A DNA stretch of 6,199 nucleotides from WJMT01 sp964611275 (GCA_964611275.1 CAZSZS010000192.1:1-6199), one strand, 5' to 3'. Shown: positions 1 through 6,199, counted from the first letter of the stretch. A program made the numbers and translations. The notes: generated by a model from the letters alone, not told the origin.

Positions 1-506
1 GTTTGTCAGCTGTCCTGGAAAGGCATCCCGGTCTTCCGGTCTATGTGCCTTATTCGTTCCCTTATGAATTTATTCGGCGGGTTGAATCTATGAATAGCCC
101 AGTCATTCCTGTAAACAAGCCTGTTCAGATCTGCCGGAATATTTATCTGACAGGTGAGATGGGTGACCAGATCAAAGAGATGTCGCTCATTTGCCATAGC
201 GGCCAAGGCCCGGTTTTGGTCACGGGCTGTTCCCATCCCGGTATTGTGGGTATTGTTGAAAAAGCCACGGATATCATGGGGACAAAGCTTCATTTTGTGT
301 TTGGCGGTTTCCATCTGGGAGGCAAGTCAGAAGGAGAGATCAACTCCATTATCGAGCACTTTCAAAGGCTGGGAGTGGAGAAATGCGGTGCCACTCACTG
401 CACCGGCGACCAGGCGATCAGTATGTTTAAAGAAGCTTACGGGGATAATTATATCTCCATTGGGACAGGAAAAGAGCTTGCTTTTAAACATGAATTGAAA
501 AAATAA
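1..506 (+). CDS. MBL-fold metallohydrolase, COG1237 type (C-terminal part, 5' truncated)
   Basis: This is the C-terminal part of a metallo-beta-lactamase-fold hydrolase; the frame is open to the left edge, so the true start lies outside the window and the TTG at position 3 is just an internal Leu codon. Numbering from that Leu, the visible motifs are TGCSHPG (74-80), GGFHL (101-105) and THCTGD (131-136). His residues in such motifs are typical metal ligands of the fold, and this set is typical of the COG1237 group annotated as 7,8-dihydropterin-6-methyl-4-(beta-D-ribofuranosyl)aminobenzene-5'-phosphate synthase-like. In most bacteria that label is only a family name and the substrate is unknown. 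The protein has no C-terminal extension and looks cytoplasmic, unlike the exported products that follow. The next gene begins 62 bp downstream, with no clear terminator between, so cotranscription is possible. Family call is good; exact function is open. Confidence 0.85.
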   Translation, partial: LSAVLERHPGLPVYVPYSFPYEFIRRVESMNSPVIPVNKPVQICRNIYLTGEMGDQIKEMSLICHSGQGPVLVTGCSHPGIVGIVEKATDIMGTKLHFVFGGFHLGGKSEGEINSIIEHFQRLGVEKCGATHCTGDQAISMFKEAYGDNYISIGTGKELAFKHELKK

Positions 507-558
507 GCGGCGATTCTATAGTCCTTTCAAAAGTAGCATCGATTCCTTAAAAAAGCAC

Positions 559-567
559 AGGGGGAGG
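559..567 (+). promoter_or_regulatory. Strong ribosome binding site of the small secreted protein gene
   Basis: A purine-rich AGGGGGAGG lies directly ahead of the ATG at 569. The spacing is short if the last GGAGG is taken as the core, but acceptable if pairing uses the upstream AGGGGG part. It supports the start at 569, where a good signal peptide also begins. Confidence 0.6.
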
Positions 568-568
568 C

Positions 569-1081
569 ATGAAAATATTTCGTTTAATGATGAGTATAGT
601 TTTACTTATGGGGGCCTTTCTATCTCCTGTTTATAGTCAAAAATTAGATGAACACTTAAAGCTGTTCGAACCCATTGTCAATAAAAAATGGGAAGGAGAC
701 ATGCCCCGTTTTGGTGAAGGAGCCAAACGTGAAGTACTGTGGAAGGTCATATGGAACGGGAAAGCCATAAAGCAAACCACAGAGGTTAAAATACTTCAAA
801 GCATTACGGAAGCCTATTTTTACTGGGATTCAGATAAACAGGAAATCGGTGTGTTTTCTATTACCAGCAATGGCAACTTTTTCTATGGTCATGTTTTTGA
901 GGATGATGGGAAAATACTTATTTATGGGACCATCACTTTCCCTGATAATAAACTGGAATTTAGAAATACGTTTGAATTGACCGAAGAGGGTAAGCTCATT
1001 GACAAGTGGTTCACGTTCCGGGACGGCGAATGGAAGCCGGGTCATACTTTTGAACTATCCGAAAAGAAAGAAGAAATTTAG
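569..1081 (+). CDS. Small secreted protein of unknown function
   Basis: A 170-residue protein that I cannot assign firmly. It starts with a Sec signal peptide: Lys/Arg at residues 2 and 5, a hydrophobic stretch over about 6-19, and a likely cleavage after VYS at residue 23. The mature part of about 147 residues alternates short hydrophobic/aromatic strands with polar turns (for example EAYFYWDSD and GNFFYGHVFEDDGK), which suggests an all-beta, lipocalin-like or DUF1579-like fold; this is a resemblance in character, not a confirmed match. There are no cysteines in the mature part, no lipobox and no evident catalytic motif. It should therefore be periplasmic or secreted. The strong RBS sets the start. 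The stop is separated by a single base from the ATG of the DUF5916 barrel gene, so the two are very likely cotranscribed and translationally coupled. It may bind a ligand or serve as a partner of that barrel; this is inference from position only. Confidence 0.75.
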   Translation: MKIFRLMMSIVLLMGAFLSPVYSQKLDEHLKLFEPIVNKKWEGDMPRFGEGAKREVLWKVIWNGKAIKQTTEVKILQSITEAYFYWDSDKQEIGVFSITSNGNFFYGHVFEDDGKILIYGTITFPDNKLEFRNTFELTEEGKLIDKWFTFRDGEWKPGHTFELSEKKEEI

Positions 1082-1082
1082 C

Positions 1083-3332
1083 ATGAAAAAGAGTTTAGGC
1101 CCCATACTGATATTTTGTTTGGTGTTTTCCTTATATCCAATGGCCCTATTTGGCCAACAAGTCCAAAAGAATCAGGGTTCAGGAACTCTCGAAGACCCGT
1201 TTATTGTGCCCAAAACAGAATCTGAGATCACATTTGACGGGAGACTGGATGAGATGCTATGGCAAGACGCGTTGATGCTTGAATTATTGTATGAAGTGAG
1301 ACCAGGAGAGAATGTCCCCCCTCCTGTTCAAACACAAGTGTTTCTGAGCTATGATTCCAAAAACCTGTATGCGGCTTTCCGCTGTTATGATCCGGACCCC
1401 TCGGCCATTCGCGCTCATCTCAGTGACAGGGATAGTCACGGGGGAGATGACTGGGTGGGACTCATATTTGATACGTTCAATGACCAGCGCCGGAGTTTTG
1501 TCTTTATTGTGACCGCACAGGGAGTGCAGCTGGATCTGATCGAAACGCAGAGCGGGGATGATGCGGGTTGGGATGGAATCTGGAACTGCGCGAGTGAAAT
1601 CACAGATTGGGGTTATTGTGTGGAGATGGTTTTGCCTTTTTCGACGCTGAGCTTTCAGAGGAAAAAAGGATTTCAGGTCTGGGGATTTGATGCGGTGCGG
1701 AGCTATCCCAGGGACCACACGTACCATATAGGATTGTTCCCAAGGGACCGGAGCAATAACTGCTATCTGTGCCAGGCCGTTAAGATCAAAGGCTTTGAGG
1801 GAGTCAGCCCCGGGCGGAATCTTGAGATAAATCCCACTCTGACCGCCATCCGCACAGATGAAAGAGAGGATTTTCCTCAAGGTGATTTCAAAAAGGAATA
1901 CCAGGATGCAGAATTCGGAGTCAATACCCGGTGGGGGATTACACCGAACCTGACCCTGAATCTTACTGCCAATCCTGATTTCAGCCAGGTCGAAGCAGAT
2001 GCCAGGCAGCTGGACATTAACCAGCCTTTTGCTCTTTTTTATCCGGAGAAACGCCCCTTTTTCACAGAAGGCCTTGATTTTTTTTCCTCTTTAAAGGAGA
2101 TCATTTATACCCGGACTGTGAGAGATCCTACATGGGGAGTGAAACTGACCGGTAAGGAAGCCCCCAACACCATTGGTGCGTTTGTGATGCGCGATGACAT
2201 CACCAATCTGATCTTCCCGGGGAGTCAGGGCTCAAGTTCTACTTCGCTTTGGACAAGTAATCTGTCCTCAGTTTTCCGGTACAAAAGGGATTTTGGAAGC
2301 CGCTACACAGCAGGCATCATCTTTACAGACAGGGAAGGAAGCGATTATTTTAACAGGGTCTACGGATTTGATCTTGATTTTCGCTTCACCCAAACCGATC
2401 AAATCCAGTTGTTGGCTCTGAGGTCCAGCACAAAATATCCAGATGATGTGGCAAAAGAGAACAATCAGTCCTCAGGCGAGTTCAAGGATGGGCTGATTTC
2501 ATTTGAATATGACCACAATTCCAGAACCTGGGGATGGTGGGCTGACTATGAAGAAGCCGGTTCAAATTTCCGGGCTGATCTTGGTTACTTTCCCCGCGTC
2601 GGTTATCGTAATGCGGAGGGAGGAGTAAACTATACCTGGAATGCCCCTCCAAATGCCTGGTGGGCGCTACTGAAAGTGGGTAGTGAGGTGAACTATTTTG
2701 AGGACCAAAAGGGAAACCTTCTGAATAAACGAGCCTCTGTTTGGTTTTCTTACTCTGGTGCTCTTCAATCCAACTTTTTCATAAGAGGAGCCAAAGCTGT
2801 ACAGGCCTACAAGGGATATGAATTTGATCTCACTACTTTAACAGCAGGAGGAGATTTTTGGCCCAGCAGCTTTATCCAAGTCGGTGGCTCTGTGTTTGCG
2901 GGCAGCCAAATCGATTATGAGAACATCCGTCTTGGTAGTAAATGGAGGCTTGATTTTGGAGTGTTATCAAATCTGGGCAAACACCTTCGCCTCACCCTTA
3001 ATCACACTTATGAGCGGATGAGGGTTCAGGACGCCCGGCTGTACACTGCTAATATCAGCCAGTTAAACGCAGTTTATCAGTTCACGGTCCGTGTGTTTTT
3101 CAGGTCTATCATTCAGTATGTGAATTATGATTTTAATCCAGGCAACTACACCTTTGATATAGATTCAGAGCAGAAGGATTTTTTCAGCCAATTTCTCTTC
3201 TCTTATAAGTTCAATCCGAGAACTGTGCTTTTCTTAGGCTACAGCGACAATTATTTTGGGAACCAGGGCATTCGGCTCACCCAGGCTGACCGGACATTTT
3301 TTCTGAAAATTGGTTATGCCTGGATGCTATAA
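1083..3332 (+). CDS. DUF5916 outer-membrane beta-barrel protein with CBM9-like N-terminal domain
   Basis: The chosen ATG at 1083 gives 749 residues and places a signal peptide at the N-terminus (Lys2-Lys3, hydrophobic to about residue 22, probable cleavage after ALFG at 24). The frame is open further upstream to 999, but that extension lies inside the preceding gene and would bury the signal peptide. Residues about 45-235 resemble the CBM9-like beta-sandwich seen in this family, with ITFDGRLDEMLW at 49-60 and GDDWVGLIFD at 121-130. From about 245 the DUF5916 part begins, with its signature NPDFSQVEAD (297-306), PEKRPFFTEG (321-330) and WGVKLTGK (351-358). The rest is rich in alternating aromatic strands and ends FFLKIGYAWML, like a beta-signal for outer-membrane insertion, although the last residue is Leu rather than the common Phe. 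Family members have no settled function; glycan or other ligand handling at the cell surface is inference from the CBM9-like domain. No frameshift is seen. The RBS is weak, consistent with coupling to the gene one base upstream. Confidence 0.9.
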   Translation: MKKSLGPILIFCLVFSLYPMALFGQQVQKNQGSGTLEDPFIVPKTESEITFDGRLDEMLWQDALMLELLYEVRPGENVPPPVQTQVFLSYDSKNLYAAFRCYDPDPSAIRAHLSDRDSHGGDDWVGLIFDTFNDQRRSFVFIVTAQGVQLDLIETQSGDDAGWDGIWNCASEITDWGYCVEMVLPFSTLSFQRKKGFQVWGFDAVRSYPRDHTYHIGLFPRDRSNNCYLCQAVKIKGFEGVSPGRNLEINPTLTAIRTDEREDFPQGDFKKEYQDAEFGVNTRWGITPNLTLNLTANPDFSQVEADARQLDINQPFALFYPEKRPFFTEGLDFFSSLKEIIYTRTVRDPTWGVKLTGKEAPNTIGAFVMRDDITNLIFPGSQGSSSTSLWTSNLSSVFRYKRDFGSRYTAGIIFTDREGSDYFNRVYGFDLDFRFTQTDQIQLLALRSSTKYPDDVAKENNQSSGEFKDGLISFEYDHNSRTWGWWADYEEAGSNFRADLGYFPRVGYRNAEGGVNYTWNAPPNAWWALLKVGSEVNYFEDQKGNLLNKRASVWFSYSGALQSNFFIRGAKAVQAYKGYEFDLTTLTAGGDFWPSSFIQVGGSVFAGSQIDYENIRLGSKWRLDFGVLSNLGKHLRLTLNHTYERMRVQDARLYTANISQLNAVYQFTVRVFFRSIIQYVNYDFNPGNYTFDIDSEQKDFFSQFLFSYKFNPRTVLFLGYSDNYFGNQGIRLTQADRTFFLKIGYAWML

Positions 3333-3430
3333 AATACAGTACCTTTAAAAAACAAACCTTTTTTGTGTTTATTACGTATATAAAATTGATGAACGCATCT
3401 CTTCTATACATCGCTTCAAGCCCATTGAAA

Positions 3431-3435
3431 AGGAG
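3431..3435 (+). promoter_or_regulatory. Ribosome binding site that decides the serine hydrolase start
   Basis: AGGAG sits 7 nt before the ATG at 3443. The frame is open upstream to an ATG at 3365, but that codon has no comparable site and would put 26 extra residues in front of the lipoprotein signal. The site therefore favours 3443. Confidence 0.75.
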
Positions 3436-3442
3436 CCATTGC

Positions 3443-5182
3443 ATGATACATCATAAAACCATCACGCCTGTCCTTTTTTACTTTTGTCTTTTTTTTGTTA
3501 GTTTCGTGTTTTTCTCCTCGTGCACCAAACAATCCGGGGAAGAAATTCTCACCTCCACATTAGAGAAGGAGATCCCCCGTCTGATGGAAGCAGCCAATAT
3601 ACCTGCCCTGTCCATAGCCGTGGTTCGTGACGGTAAGATAGCCTGGAACAAAGCCTTTGGTGTAAAAAGCCGGCAGACCAACGAGCCTGTCAACGAAAAC
3701 ACCATGTTCGAAGCGGCTTCCCTGACCAAAACCGTCACTGCCTACGCCGCCATGCGACTTGTCGAGAGGGGAGAGCTCGAATTGGACAGGCCTCTCCATG
3801 AATATTTTCCGGACAAAGAATATGAAAAGCTTTCAGGCGACGAACGCTATAAGAAAATCACGGCCCGTCTGGTCCTCACCCATTCCACCGGACTTCCCAA
3901 CTGGGGGATAAGACTTATGCGTGACCCGGGACTCCAGTACGCCTACTCCGGCGAGGGATTCCTCTATCTCGGCCGCACCATAGAGGAAATATCCGGAATG
4001 AGCCTGCAGGAATTCGCCCAAAAGGAGATATTCGACCCTCTCGGAATGGATCATACCAGTTATGTCTGGAACGAAACTTACGCCGCTAACGGTGCTTGCG
4101 GTCATGACAGCCATGGTTCGGTTCATGCCCTTCGTAAAAGAACCGAACCCAACGGCGGGGCATCCCTTCTGACAACTGCCTCGGATTACGCGGCCTTTAT
4201 ATGCGCTGTTCTCAATGCCGAAGAACTTTCCCAAGAAACCATCAGCCAGATGATCTCCCGTCATGTTCAGGTGACAGTGAACAGAGATACCGCTGAGCTT
4301 TTCGAAAATGTTTATTGGGGGTTGGGATGGGGCGTCCAGCCGGGAGAAACAGGAGACAGCTTCTGGCATTGGGGAGATAATGGAGATTTGAGGGCATACA
4401 CCGTAACCTACAAAGACCGCCGCGAGGGATTTGTTTATTTTGCCAACAGCAACAATGGTTTGGCCATTGCCGAGGCGGTAAGCAGCCTCATCTTTCCTGA
4501 CCATCAATATGCCCTCGACTGGCTGGAATACGAAAAATATGATGACCCGAAAAGACTGGCCCGGCTGGCCATTGAAGAAGCCTTTACTGAGGAAGGAAAA
4601 GAAGCAGGCATGAAAAAGCTAGGTGAAGCTGTAGAAACATTCCCCGAACTGACTGAAGAGGATTATTTAACAGGACTGGCTGAGTATTTGGGAGAGAGCG
4701 GGAAAAAAGAAGAAGCCGTCGAGGTATTAGAGTACTGTATTGAAACGTTCCCCCAATCAGTCAGTGCTTACATTGGTCTGGGATTAGCCCACATGGATCT
4801 GGGTCAAAATCAGGAAGCCATAGGCAGCTTTGAATCGGCCCTAAAGATTAGGAAAGGCCATAGGTTGACGACAAAGGCTCTCGAATGGGCGAGGGAAGCG
4901 CTTGAGGTTGAAAATAGCCCGGTCTCTCTATCATCGACAGAGATGGAAAAATTCGCCGGCAGCTACGGACCGCGCCATATCATCCTGCGTGACGGCAGCC
5001 TCTATTACAGACGTGACGACCGGCCTGAATACCGGCTTATGCCACTCACAAAGGACACCTTCGCTCTGGACGGATACGCTCAGTTTCGCCTGCAGTTTAT
5101 CTCAGAGGAGAACGGCCGCATCGCCAAGATTATCGGGCTCTACATTCAGGGCAACACTGACGAATCCCTGCGAGACCAATAA
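3443..5182 (+). CDS. Serine hydrolase lipoprotein (class C beta-lactamase/PBP-like) with TPR-like and DUF3471-like C-terminal regions
   Basis: A 579-residue predicted lipoprotein of the PF00144 serine hydrolase family. The signal peptide has His3-His4-Lys5, a very aromatic hydrophobic core and a lipobox-like FSSC with the lipid-bearing Cys at 27; the Phe at -3 is not ideal. The catalytic domain (about 35-350) shows the nucleophile motif SLTK (Ser93, Lys96), LTHSTGLPNWG (145-155), a second motif Tyr168-Ser169-Gly170 where many relatives have YxN, and a third motif HWG (309-311) in place of KTG. HxG and YSG occur in esterase, D-aminopeptidase and other non-lactamase members, so beta-lactam resistance should not be assumed. 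Residues about 370-490 form helix pairs like TPRs (SAYIGLGLAHMDLGQNQEAI is typical). Residues about 499-575 (FAGSYGPRHIILRDGSLYY, then RLMPLTKDTF) resemble the DUF3471-type beta domain at the end of such hydrolases. Likely anchored in a membrane facing the periplasm; substrate unknown. It lies 110 bp after the barrel gene on the same strand. Confidence 0.88.
   Translation: MIHHKTITPVLFYFCLFFVSFVFFSSCTKQSGEEILTSTLEKEIPRLMEAANIPALSIAVVRDGKIAWNKAFGVKSRQTNEPVNENTMFEAASLTKTVTAYAAMRLVERGELELDRPLHEYFPDKEYEKLSGDERYKKITARLVLTHSTGLPNWGIRLMRDPGLQYAYSGEGFLYLGRTIEEISGMSLQEFAQKEIFDPLGMDHTSYVWNETYAANGACGHDSHGSVHALRKRTEPNGGASLLTTASDYAAFICAVLNAEELSQETISQMISRHVQVTVNRDTAELFENVYWGLGWGVQPGETGDSFWHWGDNGDLRAYTVTYKDRREGFVYFANSNNGLAIAEAVSSLIFPDHQYALDWLEYEKYDDPKRLARLAIEEAFTEEGKEAGMKKLGEAVETFPELTEEDYLTGLAEYLGESGKKEEAVEVLEYCIETFPQSVSAYIGLGLAHMDLGQNQEAIGSFESALKIRKGHRLTTKALEWAREALEVENSPVSLSSTEMEKFAGSYGPRHIILRDGSLYYRRDDRPEYRLMPLTKDTFALDGYAQFRLQFISEENGRIAKIIGLYIQGNTDESLRDQ
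4115..4149. repeat. Perfect 10-bp inverted repeat inside the serine hydrolase gene
   Basis: GGTTCGGTTC at 4115-4124 is matched exactly by its reverse complement GAACCGAACC at 4140-4149, leaving a 15-nt loop. Each arm is itself a tandem five-base repeat. It lies in coding sequence at about residues 225-236 of the hydrolase, between the second and third catalytic motifs. No T-run follows, so it is not a terminator. An mRNA hairpin is possible; coincidence is not excluded. Confidence 0.6.
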
Positions 5183-5192
5183 AGAATAGTGT

Positions 5193-5549
5193 CTATCTAA
5201 TGATTTCAAATCCAAGAAGAGTGTGTATTTTTGCAAGAACTTCTTCGAGTACATCTTGAGGCGCAGAGGTTATCTTTTGTGCTTTTCTCACCTGCCAGTC
5301 CATGCTTTTTATCTGGTCAGATAATATAGCGCCTGATACTTTATTTTTTTTAGGGAGGACAACCTCAAAGGGATAGCCCTTGACATGAGAGGTGATAGGG
5401 CAGAACAGAGCCAATTTGACTTTTTTATTATAAACTTTGGGTGATAAAACCAAAGCTGGACGGTGTCCGGCTTGTTCGTAGCCAGCCTGAGGATTGAACT
5501 CAAGCCAGACAATATCTCCGCGTTCAGGGGTATAACGCTGAACCTTCAC
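5193..5549 (-). CDS. mazF: MazF/PemK-family endoribonuclease toxin
   Basis: A 118-residue toxin of the MazF family, close in length and sequence pattern to the E. coli protein (about 111 residues). MazF toxins cut single-stranded mRNA at short specific sequences and slow growth until neutralised by MazE. Recognisable parts are GDIVWLEFNPQAGYEQAGHRP (11-31), VVLSP-like LVLSP (33-37), CPIT (50-53), KGYPFEVVLP (57-66) and LSDQIKSMDW (76-85). The residues matching the catalytic Arg and Thr of E. coli MazF are Arg30 and Thr53, and both are present, so the toxin looks active. Translation begins at a GTG that overlaps the mazE stop by 4 nt, with AGGGAG 5 nt upstream, indicating coupling and perhaps lower yield than the antitoxin. 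The cut-site specificity cannot be read from the sequence. Its 3' end is 10 bp from the convergent serine hydrolase stop. Confidence 0.96.
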   Translation of the reverse strand: MKVQRYTPERGDIVWLEFNPQAGYEQAGHRPALVLSPKVYNKKVKLALFCPITSHVKGYPFEVVLPKKNKVSGAILSDQIKSMDWQVRKAQKITSAPQDVLEEVLAKIHTLLGFEIIR

Positions 5550-5788
5550 CAGATCTCCCTGCCTACAGCATCTCCAGTCGATATCTCTTTATGGATATTT
5601 TCCTCCCCCACATGAGAGAGAAGGTCAGAAAGTTGATATTTTTCTTTTTGCAAAGGACGGACCACAAGCTGACCATCTTCCAGGATTATGTTGACAGAGA
5701 AGCCCTCTTTGACACCAATTTCCTCAGCAAAGGACTTAGGAATCCGCAGTCCCAAGCTGTTACCCCATTTCTGTATTTTAGTCACCAT
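5546..5788 (-). CDS. mazE: MazE-family antitoxin (AbrB/MazE-type DNA-binding protein)
   Basis: An 80-residue antitoxin, nearly the same length as E. coli MazE (82). The N-terminal half is the swapped-hairpin AbrB/MazE DNA-binding domain, with the diagnostic KWGNSLGLRIPK at residues 7-18 and VNIILEDGQLVVRPL at 32-46. The C-terminal half (about 47-80) is the flexible toxin-binding tail and ends GDAVGREIW, resembling the E. coli ending in which an acidic segment and a terminal Trp occupy the MazF RNA-binding surface. The ATG at 5788 is chosen because a GGAG lies 7 nt upstream and the domain begins directly there. An in-frame ATG at 5899 would add 37 residues foreign to the family and lies upstream of the promoter. 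MazE, and more strongly the MazE-MazF complex, is expected to repress the operon at the palindrome just upstream. Confidence 0.95.
   Translation of the reverse strand: MVTKIQKWGNSLGLRIPKSFAEEIGVKEGFSVNIILEDGQLVVRPLQKEKYQLSDLLSHVGEENIHKEISTGDAVGREIW
5555..5560 (-). promoter_or_regulatory. Ribosome binding site of mazF
   Basis: AGGGAG lies 5 nt before the GTG start at 5549, inside the last codons of mazE. It supports the GTG as the true toxin start and the overlapping GTGA junction. Confidence 0.7.
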
Positions 5789-5795
5789 GCCATAT

Positions 5796-5799
5796 CTCC
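5796..5799 (-). promoter_or_regulatory. Ribosome binding site of mazE
   Basis: GGAG lies 7 nt before the ATG at 5788, in a predicted leader of roughly 18 nt. It decides the antitoxin start in favour of 5788. Confidence 0.75.
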
Positions 5800-5823
5800 A
5801 TGTATATACATTGAATATACATT
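5800..5823. promoter_or_regulatory. Candidate MazE/MazEF operator (palindrome plus direct repeat)
   Basis: ATGTATATACAT at 5800-5811 is a perfect 12-bp palindrome. The 9-mer ATATACATT occurs at 5804-5812 and again at 5815-5823, one helical turn (11 bp) apart, so three half-sites follow one another. The elements cover the -10 and the predicted start of transcription of mazEF, a position where bound MazE would block RNA polymerase. Binding is inferred from the usual autoregulation of the family. Confidence 0.65.
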
Positions 5824-5842
5824 TATTTGAGGGTTCTGTCAA
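5814..5842 (-). promoter_or_regulatory. Sigma70-type promoter of mazEF
   Basis: On the - strand TTGACA (5842-5837) is a full consensus -35, followed after exactly 17 bp by TATATT (5819-5814), five of six bases of the -10 consensus. Transcription should start near 5807, about 18 nt before the mazE ATG. No similarly good promoter was found elsewhere in the window. Confidence 0.8.
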
Positions 5843-5982
5843 GTATTTTCGATTTTTTCCATGGTGTTCTTCATAGGATAAGACGTTTTGGTTTTTCATC
5901 CTGTGTCAAAATATTCAGTGCTATCCTGCCTTTTTAGCTTTTTTGTTTACTTCGGGCATTTTTTTGGGCCTAATTTTTCTTT
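5843..5982. other. AT-rich intergenic region between aminotransferase and mazEF promoter
   Basis: About 140 bp with several T-runs on the + strand (A-runs on the - strand). I see no strong hairpin, no RNA gene and no second good promoter. A 12-codon ORF on the - strand (5921-5959) has no ribosome site and is probably chance. Confidence 0.5.
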
Positions 5983-6199
5983 CTAGGCGAGCTTTCCCGC
6001 CTCAATATCCTTGATCACTCCACTGAGGATATTGATTCCTTTCATAAGATATTCTTCGGTTATCACCAGCGGCGGCAGCATCCTGGCTACGTTGCCATGG
6101 TGACCTCCTACCTCGATCATCACCCCGCGCTGGTGCCCGTACTTACGGACCATCTGTGCGTACTCAGATGATGGCTCTTTGCTCTTTTTGTCCAAAACC
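5983..6199 (-). CDS. PLP-dependent class III aminotransferase (C-terminal fragment)
   Basis: The last 71 codons of a gene whose beginning lies beyond the right edge; the frame stays open to the edge, and the TTG at 6195 is internal. The segment HQRGVMIEVGGHHGNVARMLPPLVITEEYLMKG matches the C-terminal small domain of class III (ornithine/diaminobutyrate/4-aminobutyrate type) aminotransferases, in which RGxxIExGGxxGNVxRxLPPLxIT is typical of the diaminobutyrate- or aspartate-aminotransferase-family branch. The Arg of VARMLPPL is probably the one that helps bind the substrate carboxylate. The PLP lysine and most of the active site are outside the window, so the substrate cannot be assigned. The stop lies about 140 bp ahead of the mazEF promoter; no convincing terminator was found there, so some readthrough into mazEF is possible. 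Confidence 0.85.
   Translation of the reverse strand, partial: VLDKKSKEPSSEYAQMVRKYGHQRGVMIEVGGHHGNVARMLPPLVITEEYLMKGINILSGVIKDIEAGKLA

Noticed and set aside
999..1082. Upstream in-frame extension of the DUF5916 protein.
   Set aside because: It lies inside the preceding gene and would place 28 polar residues before a clear signal peptide.
3340..3390. Possible terminator (A-run/T-run pairing) and promoter (TATAAAAT near 3379) between the barrel and hydrolase genes.
   Set aside because: The stem would be only A-T pairs, and no acceptable -35 lies about 17 bp before the -10-like sequence.
3365..3442. 26-residue N-terminal extension of the serine hydrolase from an upstream ATG.
   Set aside because: No ribosome binding site at that ATG, whereas AGGAG precedes 3443, where a lipoprotein signal peptide begins.
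5183..5198. Weak hairpin between the convergent genes as a two-way terminator.
   Set aside because: The stem is short, AT-rich and contains a bulge, with no proper T-run on either strand.
5778..5801. Seven-codon upstream ORF (MEIWHGD) on the - strand overlapping the mazE start.
   Set aside because: No Shine-Dalgarno site of its own and a very short leader; its first codons are the mazE ribosome site itself. A regulatory role is possible but unsupported.
5789..5899. 37-residue extension of MazE from an in-frame ATG at 5899.
   Set aside because: It starts upstream of the predicted promoter and transcription start, and MazE homologues begin at the KWGNS region as the 5788 start does.
5921..5959. 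12-codon lysine-rich ORF on the - strand (MPEVNKKAKKAG).
   Set aside because: No ribosome binding site, in A-rich DNA where such ORFs arise by chance.

Overview
The window looks like a piece of a Gram-negative bacterial chromosome at moderate GC. It holds four genes on the + strand, then three on the - strand, the last cut off by the window edge. The Gram-negative call rests on a predicted outer-membrane beta-barrel of the DUF5916 type, a predicted lipoprotein and a Sec-exported small protein. DUF5916 proteins and serine hydrolases with extra C-terminal domains are common in Bacteroidota, Acidobacteriota and Aminicenantota-like lineages. An Acidobacteriota/Aminicenantota-type source is my inference; no marker gene here settles it.

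Plus-strand block (1-5182). It opens with the C-terminal part of an MBL-fold hydrolase of the COG1237 (dihydropterin/methanopterin-type) family. After 62 bp comes a small secreted protein of unknown function. One base after its stop begins a 749-residue protein with a signal peptide, a CBM9-like N-terminal domain and a DUF5916 beta-barrel. These two look translationally coupled. After a 110-bp gap follows a 579-residue predicted lipoprotein: a class C beta-lactamase/penicillin-binding-protein-like serine hydrolase, then TPR-like helices, then a DUF3471-like C-terminal beta domain. All three downstream products are predicted to leave the cytoplasm, so this is probably an envelope gene cluster. 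What they act on cannot be read from the sequence.

Minus-strand block (5193-6199). A complete type II toxin-antitoxin operon, mazE-mazF, meets the serine hydrolase gene tail to tail with 10 bp between them. It has a near-consensus sigma70-type promoter (TTGACA, 17 bp, TATATT). A 12-bp palindrome and a 9-bp direct repeat overlap the -10 and predicted start of transcription, as expected for an autoregulatory operator. The toxin starts with GTG and overlaps the antitoxin stop by 4 nt. Upstream of it lies the C-terminus of a PLP-dependent class III aminotransferase, probably an unrelated neighbour.

I do not see a clearly new system. The best leads are the coupled secreted-protein/DUF5916 pair, the three-domain serine hydrolase and the well-preserved mazEF control region. 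No gene-free stretch is longer than 300 bases, and I found no tRNA, rRNA, CRISPR or insertion sequence.
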